A stretch of DNA of 46,318 nt from Idiomarina sp. 34-48-12 (GTDB lineage: Bacteria; Pseudomonadota; Gammaproteobacteria; Enterobacterales; Alteromonadaceae): assembly GCA_002279005.1 (NCBI GenBank), contig NCJS01000002.1:1-46318 (forward strand). The letters run 5' to 3'. Below, piece after piece: positions 27,425 through 35,846 of this stretch. The notes under the pieces are model-generated. The model was not told the origin of the DNA, searched no databases, and saw only the letters and a list, made by a program, of their open reading frames with translations. Both the position numbers and the translations under genes were made by a program. How positions within the stretch are numbered: the first letter of the stretch is position 1; every line of letters begins with the position of its first letter.

Positions 27425-28015
27425 ATGAGCAATGCGCCTGTAGATAAAGGCCGCCGTCGTTTCCTGACCGTCGCGACATCTGTCGTCGGTGCAGCGGGCG
27501 CGGTTGGCGTTGCCGTTCCTTTCATTGCGTCTTGGAACCCGAGCGAAAAAGCTAAAAACGCGGGTGCCCCAGTGGAAGTGAACATTGGAAAAGCCGAACC
27601 GGGTCAATTGATTCGTGTTGAATGGCGTGGTCAACCGGTTTGGGTGGTACGTCGTACCCCTGAAATGTTGGCATCGCTTGAAGCAGTCAACGATCAACTT
27701 CGTGATCCAAATTCTGATGAACCTCAACAACCTGAGTATGCGAAAAACTTGCACCGCTCGCGCAAAGAAGAATACTTTGTCGCCGTCGGTATTTGTACGC
27801 ACTTAGGCTGTTCGCCGCAATTCCTTGATCAAGGTATGGGTGAGTACGTTGAAGGGGCTCAATCAGGGTTCTTCTGTCCGTGCCACGGTTCTACCTTCGA
27901 TATCGCTGGTCGAGTATTCCAAGGCGTTCCTGCACCATATAACTTGGTGGTTCCGCCTCATTACTACATCAACGATAACACCATTTTGGTGGGTGAAGAT
28001 GGGGAGCAAGCCTAA
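27425..28015 (+). CDS. petA: Ubiquinol-cytochrome c reductase Rieske iron-sulfur subunit
   Basis: With ATG at 27425 (GGAGAG nine or so bases before) the product is 196 residues. An N-terminal Tat-type anchor is visible (GRRRFLTVATSVVGAAGAVG). The Rieske ligands are in CTHLGCSPQF and CPCHGSTFDIAGRVFQG. This subunit transfers electrons from quinol to cytochrome c1 in the bc1 complex of the inner membrane. An ATG 12 codons upstream (27389) lies in the leader hairpin and lacks a binding site. The stop overlaps the petB start as TAATG. Confidence 0.96.
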   Translation: MSNAPVDKGRRRFLTVATSVVGAAGAVGVAVPFIASWNPSEKAKNAGAPVEVNIGKAEPGQLIRVEWRGQPVWVVRRTPEMLASLEAVNDQLRDPNSDEPQQPEYAKNLHRSRKEEYFVAVGICTHLGCSPQFLDQGMGEYVEGAQSGFFCPCHGSTFDIAGRVFQGVPAPYNLVVPPHYYINDNTILVGEDGEQA

Positions 28016-29277
28016 TGAATAAACTCATTGCATGGTTTGACGAACGTATTCCGATGACCAAAACGTGGAATATCCACTTAGCTCAGTATCCAGCTCCAAA
28101 AAACTTTAACTTCTGGTACATCTTTGGTGTGCTAGCAACGTTGGTTTTGGTCAACCAAATTTTGACTGGTGTCTGGTTAACCATGAACTACGTACCTTCA
28201 GCTGAGGGCGCTTTTGCTTCAGTTGAATTTATCATGCGTGATATCGAGTATGGTTGGTTGCTCCGCTACATGCACTCAACCGGAGCATCCGCGTTCTTCG
28301 TGGTGGTTTACTTGCATATGTTCCGTGGCATGATGTACGGCTCTTATCAGAAGCCGCGCGAATTGCTGTGGGTATTCGGTATGCTCATCTTCCTCGTATT
28401 AATGGCTGAAGCCTTCATGGGTTACTTGTTGCCATGGGGCCAGATGTCTTACTGGGGGGCGCAGGTAATCATCTCGTTGTTTGGTGCGATTCCAATTATT
28501 GGTGACGACTTAACTCTATGGATTCGTGGTGACTACGTCATCTCAGGCGCAACGTTAAACCGCTTCTTTGCATTGCACGTTATTGCCTTGCCATTAGTGC
28601 TGGTTATTTTGGTGTTCTTACACATCATTGCGCTACACGAAGTTGGCTCGAACAACCCTGAAGGTGTTTCGATCAAGAAACCTAAGGGCTCGGTACCAGA
28701 TTCAGAGAAGCCGAAGTTTACCTTCCATGAACGCTTCACGAAGAAGTATGACATTGTTGATGCATTCCCATTCTTCCCGTATTACATCGTGAAAGATTTG
28801 GTGGGTGTTGCCATCTTCTTGTTCTTCTTCTGTTACGTTATTTTCTTTGCTCCGGCAATGGGCGGCTTGTTCCTTGAGCCACCAAACTTTGAAGCGGCGA
28901 ACCCGCTGAAAACGCCTGAGCATATTGCACCTGTATGGTACTTCACACCGTTCTACGCAATTTTGCGCGCGGTTCCTGATAAGTTACTGGGTGTTATTTT
29001 AATGTTTGGTGCGATTGTTGCGCTGTTCGTACTGCCTTGGTTAGACCGCGGTAAAGTACGCTCGGTTCGTTATCGTAGCACCTTCCACAAAGTAAACCTG
29101 ACAGTGTTTGCAATTAGCTTTATTGCACTCGGTTATCTGGGTCTGAAGCCGGCGACAGAGGTTTACACCATGTTCGCTCGTATCTTCACCTTCTTGTACT
29201 TTGCGTTCTTCGTCTTGTTGTTCTTCTACAGCAAGAATGAAAACACGAAGCCAGTTCCAGAGAGGATTACTAAGTGA
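28015..29277 (+). CDS. petB: Ubiquinol-cytochrome c reductase cytochrome b subunit
   Basis: The 420-residue membrane protein has eight or so helices. Haem-ligand histidines lie in LRYMHSTGASAFFVVVYLHMFRG and in FALHVIALPLVLVILVFLHIIALHE. The Qo-site motif is PVWY (APVWYFTPFYAIL), a variant of the common PEWY. MSYWGAQVI and GDYVISGATLNRFFALH are typical. It is the full-length b subunit (not split b6/IV). It is coupled to petA and petC by 1-base overlaps. Confidence 0.97.
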   Translation: MNKLIAWFDERIPMTKTWNIHLAQYPAPKNFNFWYIFGVLATLVLVNQILTGVWLTMNYVPSAEGAFASVEFIMRDIEYGWLLRYMHSTGASAFFVVVYLHMFRGMMYGSYQKPRELLWVFGMLIFLVLMAEAFMGYLLPWGQMSYWGAQVIISLFGAIPIIGDDLTLWIRGDYVISGATLNRFFALHVIALPLVLVILVFLHIIALHEVGSNNPEGVSIKKPKGSVPDSEKPKFTFHERFTKKYDIVDAFPFFPYYIVKDLVGVAIFLFFFCYVIFFAPAMGGLFLEPPNFEAANPLKTPEHIAPVWYFTPFYAILRAVPDKLLGVILMFGAIVALFVLPWLDRGKVRSVRYRSTFHKVNLTVFAISFIALGYLGLKPATEVYTMFARIFTFLYFAFFVLLFFYSKNENTKPVPERITK

Positions 29278-30023
29278 TGAAACAGTTAATCAAAAGCACT
29301 CTGCTGGTAGCAGCATCACTGTGGTCAGTTGCAACATTAGCAGCTGGCCCAACAGTACCACTGGACAAAGCGAACGTTGATCTACACGACAAAGCGTCGT
29401 TGCAGCGTGGTGCGCAGTTGTTCATGAACTACTGCTTGGGTTGTCACTCAATGCAGTACCAGCGCTATAATCGTACTTTCCGTGATTTAGAGATCCCGGA
29501 GGAGTTAGGTGTTGAGAACCTTCAGTTTACCGGTGAGAAAGTAGGTGACTTGATCACTAACGCAATGGCAACTGAAGATGCTGGTAACTGGTTTGGTACT
29601 GCAGCGCCTGATTTAACCTTGGTAGCTCGTGTACGTGGAGCGGATTGGATTTACACCTATTTGCGATCATTCTACGTGGACGAATCGCGCCCATTTGGCG
29701 TTAATAACACGGTATTCCCAAATGTGGGCATGCCGCACGTATTAGAAGAGCTACAAGGTATTCCACGCAAAACCACCGAGCAACGAATGATTGACGGTGA
29801 AATGCAGGATGTTTATGTGGGCATTAAAACCGACGGCAGCGGTATGCTGACCGAAGCTGAATACGATCAAGCAGCGTTAGATCTGACCAATTTCTTGGTT
29901 TACACCGGTGAACCGATGATGTTGGAACAGAAGCGTATTGGTTGGTATGTGTTCGGTTTCCTACTAGTCTTTTTAATTTTCGCAGTACTGCTGAAACGCG
30001 AATTCTTTAAGGACGTGAAATAA
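29277..30023 (+). CDS. petC: Ubiquinol-cytochrome c reductase cytochrome c1 subunit
   Basis: The 248-residue product has a signal peptide (MKQLIKSTLLVAASLWSVATLA), the haem-c motif CLGCH in MNYCLGCHSMQYQRYNR, and the C-terminal membrane anchor WYVFGFLLVFLIFAVLLKREFF. A Met in the NVGMPHVLEEL segment is a candidate axial ligand. ATG at 29277 overlaps the petB stop (TGATG); a GTG one codon earlier is also in frame. GAGAGGA precedes. It is followed by sspA with a 17-base gap. Confidence 0.96.
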   Translation: MKQLIKSTLLVAASLWSVATLAAGPTVPLDKANVDLHDKASLQRGAQLFMNYCLGCHSMQYQRYNRTFRDLEIPEELGVENLQFTGEKVGDLITNAMATEDAGNWFGTAAPDLTLVARVRGADWIYTYLRSFYVDESRPFGVNNTVFPNVGMPHVLEELQGIPRKTTEQRMIDGEMQDVYVGIKTDGSGMLTEAEYDQAALDLTNFLVYTGEPMMLEQKRIGWYVFGFLLVFLIFAVLLKREFFKDVK

Positions 30024-30040
30024 GCTTTATGGAGAACAAC

Positions 30041-30670
30041 ATGTCGGTTGCGGCAAACAAACGGTCAGTGATGACCTTGTATTCGGGCGTAAATGACTTA
30101 CGCAGCCATCAAACACGTATCGTGCTCGCTGAAAAAGGCGTCGGCGTTGAGATAACTTTTGTTGAACCGGATAATCTTCCGGAAGACTTAATGCAGCTCA
30201 ACCCATACGCTGACGCATTGCCAACGTTGGTGGATCGTGAGTTGGTGCTATATAACGCTCATATCATCATGGAATACCTTGATGAACGTTTCCCGCATCC
30301 GCCATTGATGCCGGTTTATCCGGTAGCGCGTGGTACCAGTCGTTTGATGATGTATCGCATTGATCGTGACTGGTATGCGCTAGCGGAAAAGATTCTGGCA
30401 GGCGGAAAAGGCGCAGATGCTGCGCGTCAAGAGTTGCGCGAAGGTATTCTTGCGCTGGCGCCTCTGTTCGCTGATTCACCATTCTTCATGAGCGAAGAGT
30501 TCAGCTTAGTAGACTGCTACTTGGCCCCGTTGTTGTGGCGTTTACCACTATACGGTATCCAACTAGAAGGTACTGGCGCGAAAGAAGTGAAAGCCTACAT
30601 GGTTCGTGTATTTGAGCGTGAATCATTCCAAGAATCACTGACGGACCTTGAGCGAGACTTAGGTCGGTGA
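30041..30670 (+). CDS. sspA: Stringent starvation protein A
   Basis: With ATG at 30041 (GGAGAA just before) the product is 209 residues and begins MSVAANKRSVMTLYSG, like the E. coli protein. An ATG at 30029 is in frame but overlaps the ribosome binding site. The GST-like fold has the conserved IIMEYLDERFPHPPLMPVYPVARG and SLVDCYLAPLLWRLP. SspA binds RNA polymerase sigma-70 holoenzyme and acts in stress and virulence regulation. It overlaps sspB by 4 bases. Confidence 0.97.
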   Translation: MSVAANKRSVMTLYSGVNDLRSHQTRIVLAEKGVGVEITFVEPDNLPEDLMQLNPYADALPTLVDRELVLYNAHIIMEYLDERFPHPPLMPVYPVARGTSRLMMYRIDRDWYALAEKILAGGKGADAARQELREGILALAPLFADSPFFMSEEFSLVDCYLAPLLWRLPLYGIQLEGTGAKEVKAYMVRVFERESFQESLTDLERDLGR

Positions 30671-31137
30671 GTGATGAAGCAATGACACCGCGTCGCCCGT
30701 ACTTAGTGCGGGCGATGTACGAGTGGCTATTGGATAATCAGCTCACACCGCACCTTGCGGTTGACGCTGATTACCCAGGCTGTCAGGTGCCATGGCAATT
30801 TGTTCAAGATGGCCAAATCATTTTGAACATTTCTCCTACCGCGGTAACCAACTTTACTGCCGATAATGATGCCGTTCAGTTTAATGCCCGCTTCTCAGGA
30901 AACCCGCATCGTGTCATCGTACCGATGGGTGCTATTCTTGCTTTGTATGCACGAGAAAATGGCGCTGGGAGCATGTTTGAACCTGAGCCATACTATGAGA
31001 ACCCAAGCGCAATAACCTCGGTGAGTGAACCTGCGACGGAAAGTTCCGGCGAAACAGTAGAAAACGATACGGCTACCAAGAAACAAGAAAGCCAGAAGAA
31101 AAAATCCTCCGGCTCTCATTTACGTGTCGTGAAATAA
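30667..31137 (+). CDS. sspB: ClpXP adaptor SspB
   Basis: The 156-residue product uses a GTG start at 30667, six residues before the conserved TPRRPYL, matching the E. coli N-terminal length; ATG at 30682 is an alternative. The body has RAMYEWLLDNQLTPHLAVDADYPG, DGQIILNISPTAV and LALYARENGAGSMFEPE. A charged linker and the C-terminal ClpX-binding tail SHLRVVK follow. SspB delivers ssrA-tagged and other substrates to ClpXP. Its end converges with dolP. Confidence 0.96.
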   Translation: MSDEAMTPRRPYLVRAMYEWLLDNQLTPHLAVDADYPGCQVPWQFVQDGQIILNISPTAVTNFTADNDAVQFNARFSGNPHRVIVPMGAILALYARENGAGSMFEPEPYYENPSAITSVSEPATESSGETVENDTATKKQESQKKKSSGSHLRVVK

Positions 31138-31155
31138 TTCGAATCGAATTTATTC
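31131..31155. terminator. Imperfect inverted repeat over the sspB and dolP stop codons
   Basis: GAA-AT-AATTCG (31131-31141) pairs with CGAATT-TA-TTC (31145-31155): 6 bp, two mismatches, then 3 bp, with a 3-base loop. It spans the sspB stop (31135-31137) and the dolP stop (31150-31152). It is AT-rich and weak. It parallels the other convergent junctions. Confidence 0.35.
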
Positions 31156-31725
31156 AAAAGCATCAATGACGCGTGTAACCCCGTTGATGTTGCGCGCAAT
31201 GTCGATTGCCTGACGTGCAATGTCGCGCTCGACAAAACCCATCAATGCAACTTCACCATTTTCGGTAACCACTTTAATATCACTCGCTTTTATATTTTCA
31301 TCGGCAATAAACTTTGCTTTGATTTTGCTGGTGATATAGGTGTCTTTGCTAATTTGACCAAGTGAAATAACCGGAGCCACTTTGAGTTCATTATGAACCC
31401 TATCCACGCCTTGAGTATTACGCACAATGTGACTTGCCAAGTCACGTAGAGAACTATTCGCTACTTGTCCCAACAACAGTACTGAGCGATTAAACGAAAC
31501 AACCTGTACGCGTGAATCGTCCAAGCGATCTTCGCCCTTCAACGCTGTGATAACGCGAACTTCAATGGTTTGATCGTCAATTTGCGTGCCAACGCTACGC
31601 GTATCGGTAGCTGCTGATATACCGACGGCTGTTGCACCAACGAGCGCCGCAGCGCAACCAGTTAAACTAACCGCTATCGCGGCGCAAAATACCGCTACAG
31701 GCAAAAACTTCCGACGTTCAGTCAT
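31150..31725 (-). CDS. dolP: Outer-membrane lipoprotein DolP (YraP), dual BON domain
   Basis: With ATG at 31725 the product is 191 residues, as in E. coli. The lipoprotein signal peptide is VAVFCAAIAVSLTGC with lipobox LTGC. Two BON domains follow: DQTIEVRVITALKGEDRLDDSRVQVVSF and later TSKIKAKFIADENIKASDIKVVTENGEVALMGFV. DolP binds anionic phospholipid, localises at division sites and supports outer-membrane integrity. AGGAGA on the minus strand precedes this ATG. The start overlaps the diaA stop (TAATG). Confidence 0.94.
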   Translation of the reverse strand: MTERRKFLPVAVFCAAIAVSLTGCAAALVGATAVGISAATDTRSVGTQIDDQTIEVRVITALKGEDRLDDSRVQVVSFNRSVLLLGQVANSSLRDLASHIVRNTQGVDRVHNELKVAPVISLGQISKDTYITSKIKAKFIADENIKASDIKVVTENGEVALMGFVERDIARQAIDIARNINGVTRVIDAFE

Positions 31726-32294
31726 TAATCTGTCTCCTGTGGGAAAATTCGATGCTCTACGACACTGCACAGCATGTTAGAAATTTGCAGTAAGTGCTCA
31801 CTCGCACGAGCGGCATTACTAGTTGGAATGCGTATTTCCACGTCATCAGGCCCCAATAACCCAGCAATATCCACATCACTTGTTTGCGTAATAGCGATGA
31901 TCAACATATCACGACTCAACGCGGCTTCCATTGCGCGACTCACGCGCGGTGCACGTTCGGCGGCGTTGAATACGACTAGTACATCGCTAGGTTGCCCGAC
32001 GGCTTGTATTTGTTGTGCAAACATACGGTCATACTCGAGTGCGCCATAGTCAGCATGTAGCGAACTTACCGGAAATGGTGGGCGTTCAAAACTCAAGCCA
32101 GTCAGCATAATATGCGCAAAATGACGCGATGTTGCGTGGGCAAGACCTTCACCGCAACAGTACACCTTACGTCCGTTTAAGAGTGAATCAACGAGTAAAT
32201 TACATGCCAATTCAATTGGCTCTTGCAGCATATCAGCGGCAGCAATTTGAGTTTGAATACACTCTGTAAATAAGGTTTTTATAGGGTCCTGCAT
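31725..32294 (-). CDS. diaA: DnaA initiator-associating protein DiaA (SIS domain), divergent active-site loop
   Basis: The 189-residue product follows the DiaA pattern: FTECIQTQIAAADML, LLNGRKVYCCGEG, MEAALSRDMLIIAIT, AGLLGPDDVEIRIPT and C-terminal IFPQETD. Compared with recalled E. coli DiaA, the sugar-phosphate loop CCGNGTSAANAQHF reads CCGEGLAHATSRHF and STRGNS reads NAAERA, and about 7 residues are missing in between. DiaA is a tetrameric scaffold that binds DnaA and promotes replication initiation, so loss of sugar-binding residues need not abolish its role. It sits between yraN and dolP as in E. coli. Confidence 0.9.
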   Translation of the reverse strand: MQDPIKTLFTECIQTQIAAADMLQEPIELACNLLVDSLLNGRKVYCCGEGLAHATSRHFAHIMLTGLSFERPPFPVSSLHADYGALEYDRMFAQQIQAVGQPSDVLVVFNAAERAPRVSRAMEAALSRDMLIIAITQTSDVDIAGLLGPDDVEIRIPTSNAARASEHLLQISNMLCSVVEHRIFPQETD

Positions 32295-32303
32295 ATCACC
32301 TCG

Positions 32304-32654
32304 TTAAAACGCATCTTGCATCCATTGCGCTTGTTCATAGTCCATGACTATGGCAACGACATCGAAGCGCATGCGCGTTACATGTTCATTTAAATTATTC
32401 TGAATTAGAAAGAGTTGCGCGCATCGTCGGATTCTTTGACACTGTGCGGCGGTAATCTGTTCCACAACACTCGCAAAATGCTCATTACTGCGACTTTTCA
32501 CTTCAACGAACACCCAAGTATCCGCTTCTCGCATAATTAAATCAATTTCGCCCATATCACAACTGTAGTTACTCTCAACGTGCTCTAAACCATGACGTTC
32601 AAGTAGTGCGCGGGCGATTTCTTCGCCGTCATTTCCCATATCTTTTCGAGACAT
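32304..32654 (-). CDS. yraN: YraN family endonuclease-like protein (UPF0102)
   Basis: The 116-residue product has the UPF0102 nuclease-like fold with GNDGEEIARALLERHGLEHVESNYSCDMGEIDLIM and WVFVEVKSR, which carry the restriction-endonuclease-like D/E-x-K pattern (GEIDLI, EVKSR). The function is not established. Conserved linkage with lpoA and diaA suggests an envelope or replication-related housekeeping role. ATG at 32654 gives MSRKDMGNDG; the internal ATG at 32639 is an alternative. Confidence 0.92.
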   Translation of the reverse strand: MSRKDMGNDGEEIARALLERHGLEHVESNYSCDMGEIDLIMREADTWVFVEVKSRSNEHFASVVEQITAAQCQRIRRCAQLFLIQNNLNEHVTRMRFDVVAIVMDYEQAQWMQDAF

Positions 32655-32671
32655 TCCCTGTCCTCATTATG

Positions 32672-34534
32672 TTATTGGCCAGCAACCACCTCGTGACCTT
32701 GGAACTTAGCCCAATTGAGTTCACGCACAATTTGATTATTGCGAATGGTAAGTTCGCCAGTTAGCCCTTGTGCTGAAATACCCGGCATCGTTTGTAATAA
32801 CGGCAAGCGTTGGCTTAGCAGCAAGGCGTCATGCCCAAAGGCCACCAGACGTGCGGTGCTGTAGCCCCAGTTATTCCTTAACGTAAGCAGTTGTTCAAGC
32901 TGTTTGGCTTCATTGTGACCGGGTAATAGCCATGGCGCGTCCGTAAAGCGAACATTATCGAGGTCGTTTTCGCTTAGATCATTGCGAAGTGTATGGCTGC
33001 CTGAATTCGCATAAACGGGTAGCGCCTTCATGAACGGCGAAATATTGACGTCAATAAAGGGCTTTAACAACCGAGTTTGCTCAATACCGCCAACCAGGTA
33101 AACCGAATCAACATCAGCACGGCTACGTGCCTGCGAATCGACAATGATCTTACCCGCTGCTATTTTAACTTGGTAAATACGTGCTTCACTCGTCGTTACC
33201 CCCAGTTGATCTTGAACCGCGTTCTTCATCTCTTCGGTATTTCGATAATCGCCTAACGACATAGGAACAGGGTCATTGAACTGCGCTTCCCATGCGGCCC
33301 GAAATACTTCCGCGTGTTGTTGGCCGCGCTCGGTAGCCGGTGCCAGCACAATCGGGTGACGATGCCCTTGTTCGGCCATATGTTTAGCAGCCTGGCGAAT
33401 TTCAGTTTCGGCATCTAACGCAAAGAAATGCTGTTGCAAGGAAGTCTCATTAAGCGCACCACTGGGCTCATTTAACGTAAGCCAAGGGAGATTCTCTGGT
33501 AATTGAGAAGCGTCAATCGCCGCAATGTTCGGCTTTAATAAAGGACCAATTAATACATTTGCTTGATGCTGTTGCAGTAATTCAGGAAGGGCGGTGAAAT
33601 CGATAGTATTGGTATCTAGAAACCGCGCACTTACTTGAGGCAGACGGCTCAAAGCCTTCACTAGTCCATCGCGAACGGCTAACCCTTGCTCCGCATATTG
33701 GCCCGTTAATGGAAGTAGCACTAGAGCGCGATTGCGCGGCTGTTCGGTCAGTGCAATCAAATTATCAACAACGAACTGTGCTGGGTGATCACTGAATTGG
33801 CCCTGCCATTGAGTCAACACAGCATCTAATTGTGAAGGCGTCGAATTAATCTGGTGCAATGCTCGCACTAATGCAGCCCAGCCGGCGACCAACTGGCTAC
33901 GCTCAAAACTTGGTGGCAATGTCAGTTGTTCAGGCTCTTGTACGTTACGTAAAACCTCCCAAGCTTGCTGCGGTGTTGTGCTGTCTGGTGCAATATTAAT
34001 AAGCTGCAACTGGTAACTTGCCGCTTGCTCCCATTTTTGTTGCGCGCTCGCTGACCGCAGAGCCAGCTCTAATGTTTGCTCAGGGTAGTCGACGGATAGA
34101 CGCGGCAGCAGCAGTGGTTCAAGAACTTGTTCGACGTAATTCCAGCGCCCCTCATGTCCAGCAAAACGAGCTTCTAAAAGTGCCATGAGCTGCTTCTGCG
34201 CGGAGCTTAAAGCGTTACTTTCAAAGTGGCGCTGAATCTGAGCAATCACCACAGCACTTTGCTGCCACTGGCCATCACGTTGAAAGGTTGCGGCTGCTTG
34301 TAATAACGCATCAATCTGCTCTTCACCTTCCAATAAACGCGCATTGGCAAGCCAACTTTGCGCCGAACGAAATTGTTCTTCAAGAGGTACTGCGGTGAAA
34401 TCAGAACTGTCTTCACTTACTGGTGCTGGTGTTGAGGACGAACGTGGTGCTGAAGAGCAGCCATTGAGCGCGCTAAACAACGCAACAATAACCATGCACA
34501 ACAGAAACTTCTTTGGCACAATAGCAGCAGACAT
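32672..34534 (-). CDS. lpoA: Penicillin-binding protein activator LpoA
   Basis: The 620-residue outer-membrane lipoprotein has signal peptide [20 protein letters not shown] with lipobox LNGC. An N-terminal TPR-like helical domain (about 40-250) precedes a C-terminal periplasmic-binding-protein-like domain starting [24 protein letters not shown]. LpoA activates PBP1A from the outer membrane. I chose ATG at 34534 because the predicted promoter (34569-34597) would leave only about 13 nt before the alternative ATG at 34549, which lacks a binding site. It heads the lpoA-yraN-diaA-dolP run. Confidence 0.93.
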   Translation of the reverse strand: MSAAIVPKKFLLCMVIVALFSALNGCSSAPRSSSTPAPVSEDSSDFTAVPLEEQFRSAQSWLANARLLEGEEQIDALLQAAATFQRDGQWQQSAVVIAQIQRHFESNALSSAQKQLMALLEARFAGHEGRWNYVEQVLEPLLLPRLSVDYPEQTLELALRSASAQQKWEQAASYQLQLINIAPDSTTPQQAWEVLRNVQEPEQLTLPPSFERSQLVAGWAALVRALHQINSTPSQLDAVLTQWQGQFSDHPAQFVVDNLIALTEQPRNRALVLLPLTGQYAEQGLAVRDGLVKALSRLPQVSARFLDTNTIDFTALPELLQQHQANVLIGPLLKPNIAAIDASQLPENLPWLTLNEPSGALNETSLQQHFFALDAETEIRQAAKHMAEQGHRHPIVLAPATERGQQHAEVFRAAWEAQFNDPVPMSLGDYRNTEEMKNAVQDQLGVTTSEARIYQVKIAAGKIIVDSQARSRADVDSVYLVGGIEQTRLLKPFIDVNISPFMKALPVYANSGSHTLRNDLSENDLDNVRFTDAPWLLPGHNEAKQLEQLLTLRNNWGYSTARLVAFGHDALLLSQRLPLLQTMPGISAQGLTGELTIRNNQIVRELNWAKFQGHEVVAGQ

Positions 34535-34568
34535 TTTGAATTCACCCATGTTTTTCGCAATGGGTCAT

Positions 34569-34597
34569 ACTATAAACCCTACGGCAAGGCTTCACAA
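34569..34597 (-). promoter_or_regulatory. Promoter of lpoA-yraN-diaA-dolP
   Basis: On the minus strand TTGTGA (34592-34597), a 17-base spacer and TATAGT (34569-34574). Transcription would start near 34562, giving about 28 nt of leader to the ATG at 34534. It lies in the divergent gap with rsmI. Confidence 0.65.
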
Positions 34598-34617
34598 TCA
34601 CGCCGACGGGTTCTTAC

Positions 34618-34623
34618 AAGGGG
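34618..34623 (+). promoter_or_regulatory. Ribosome binding site fixing the rsmI start
   Basis: AAGGGG lies 5 bases before the ATG at 34629. The frame stays open about 95 codons further upstream through the antisense of lpoA, but that stretch has no family resemblance, so 34629 is the start. Confidence 0.85.
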
Positions 34624-34628
34624 TTAAC

Positions 34629-35480
34629 ATGACGACCGATACCGCTGGCTGTTTATATATTGTGCCAACACCTATTGGCAATTTGGCGGATATCACTGAG
34701 CGCGCAATCAATGTCTTACGCATGTGCGATGCCATTGCTGCTGAAGATACCCGTCATAGCGGACAATTGATGCAGCATCTTGGCATTCGCGCAACCATGT
34801 TCGCATTGCATGAGCACAACGAACGGCAACGTGCGGAGCAGGTGATTGAGCGGTTGCAGCGCGGCGAATCGATTGCGCTAATTAGTGACGCCGGTACGCC
34901 ACTAATTTCCGATCCTGGCTACGTATTGGTACAACAGTGCCGTCAAGCGGGCATCAAAGTTGTCGCTTTGCCCGGCGCCTGCGCTTTTGTCACGGCATTG
35001 TCAGGGGCTGGCTTGCCAACCGACCGCTTCAGTTTTGAAGGTTTCTTACCGGCAAAACCACAGCAACGTCGCAAACGTCTTGAGCAGCTCGCCAGCGATA
35101 CGCGTACCATGGTGTTTTATGAATCACCGCACCGCATCACCGATACTTTGGCAGATTTAATCACTACTATTGGTAGTGAACGCCCGTTAGTATTGGCGCG
35201 TGAACTGACCAAGCAATTTGAAACTTACCTAACCGGCACCATTGGTGAGGTTCAGCAACAAGTGCTCAGTGACAGTAACCAACAGCGCGGTGAAATGGTG
35301 CTCATTCTTGGTGGTGCACCCGAGGTAGAAGAGGATGACGTTAACCCAGCCGCATTACGAACGCTTAACTTACTGCGCAGTGAGTTACCACTGAAAAAAG
35401 CGGCGGCGTTGGCTGCGGAGATCCATGGCGCACGTAAAAACACCTTGTATCAACTGGCGCTCGAGCAAGATAACCAGTAG
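34629..35480 (+). CDS. rsmI: 16S rRNA (cytidine1402-2'-O)-methyltransferase RsmI
   Basis: The 283-residue tetrapyrrole-methylase-fold enzyme has [49 protein letters not shown] and [30 protein letters not shown]. It methylates the ribose 2'-O of C1402 in the ribosomal P site, jointly with RsmH (38742) which modifies the base of the same nucleotide. Its TAG stop forms part of the likely -10 element of rnpB. It is divergent from lpoA, as in E. coli. Confidence 0.97.
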   Translation: MTTDTAGCLYIVPTPIGNLADITERAINVLRMCDAIAAEDTRHSGQLMQHLGIRATMFALHEHNERQRAEQVIERLQRGESIALISDAGTPLISDPGYVLVQQCRQAGIKVVALPGACAFVTALSGAGLPTDRFSFEGFLPAKPQQRRKRLEQLASDTRTMVFYESPHRITDTLADLITTIGSERPLVLARELTKQFETYLTGTIGEVQQQVLSDSNQQRGEMVLILGGAPEVEEDDVNPAALRTLNLLRSELPLKKAAALAAEIHGARKNTLYQLALEQDNQ

Positions 35481-35483
35481 AAT
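35478..35483 (+). promoter_or_regulatory. Likely -10 element of rnpB
   Basis: TAGAAT overlaps the rsmI stop codon TAG. It is followed by a GC-rich discriminator (GCGCCTC) and then G35491, which is the predicted 5' end of RNase P RNA at the normal +1 distance. No good -35 is visible (TGGCGC at 35455-35460 is poor). Confidence 0.55.
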
Positions 35484-35490
35484 GCGCCTC

Positions 35491-35830
<340 letters not shown>

Positions 35831-35846
<16 letters not shown>

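Noticed and set aside
31726..31770. A 15-residue N-terminal extension of DolP
   Set aside because: It lies within diaA, would spoil the lipoprotein signal, and the AGGAGA site supports 31725.
34344..34628. A 95-residue N-terminal extension of RsmI
   Set aside because: It reads through the antisense of lpoA and the promoter gap, and AAGGGG precedes the family-consistent ATG at 34629.
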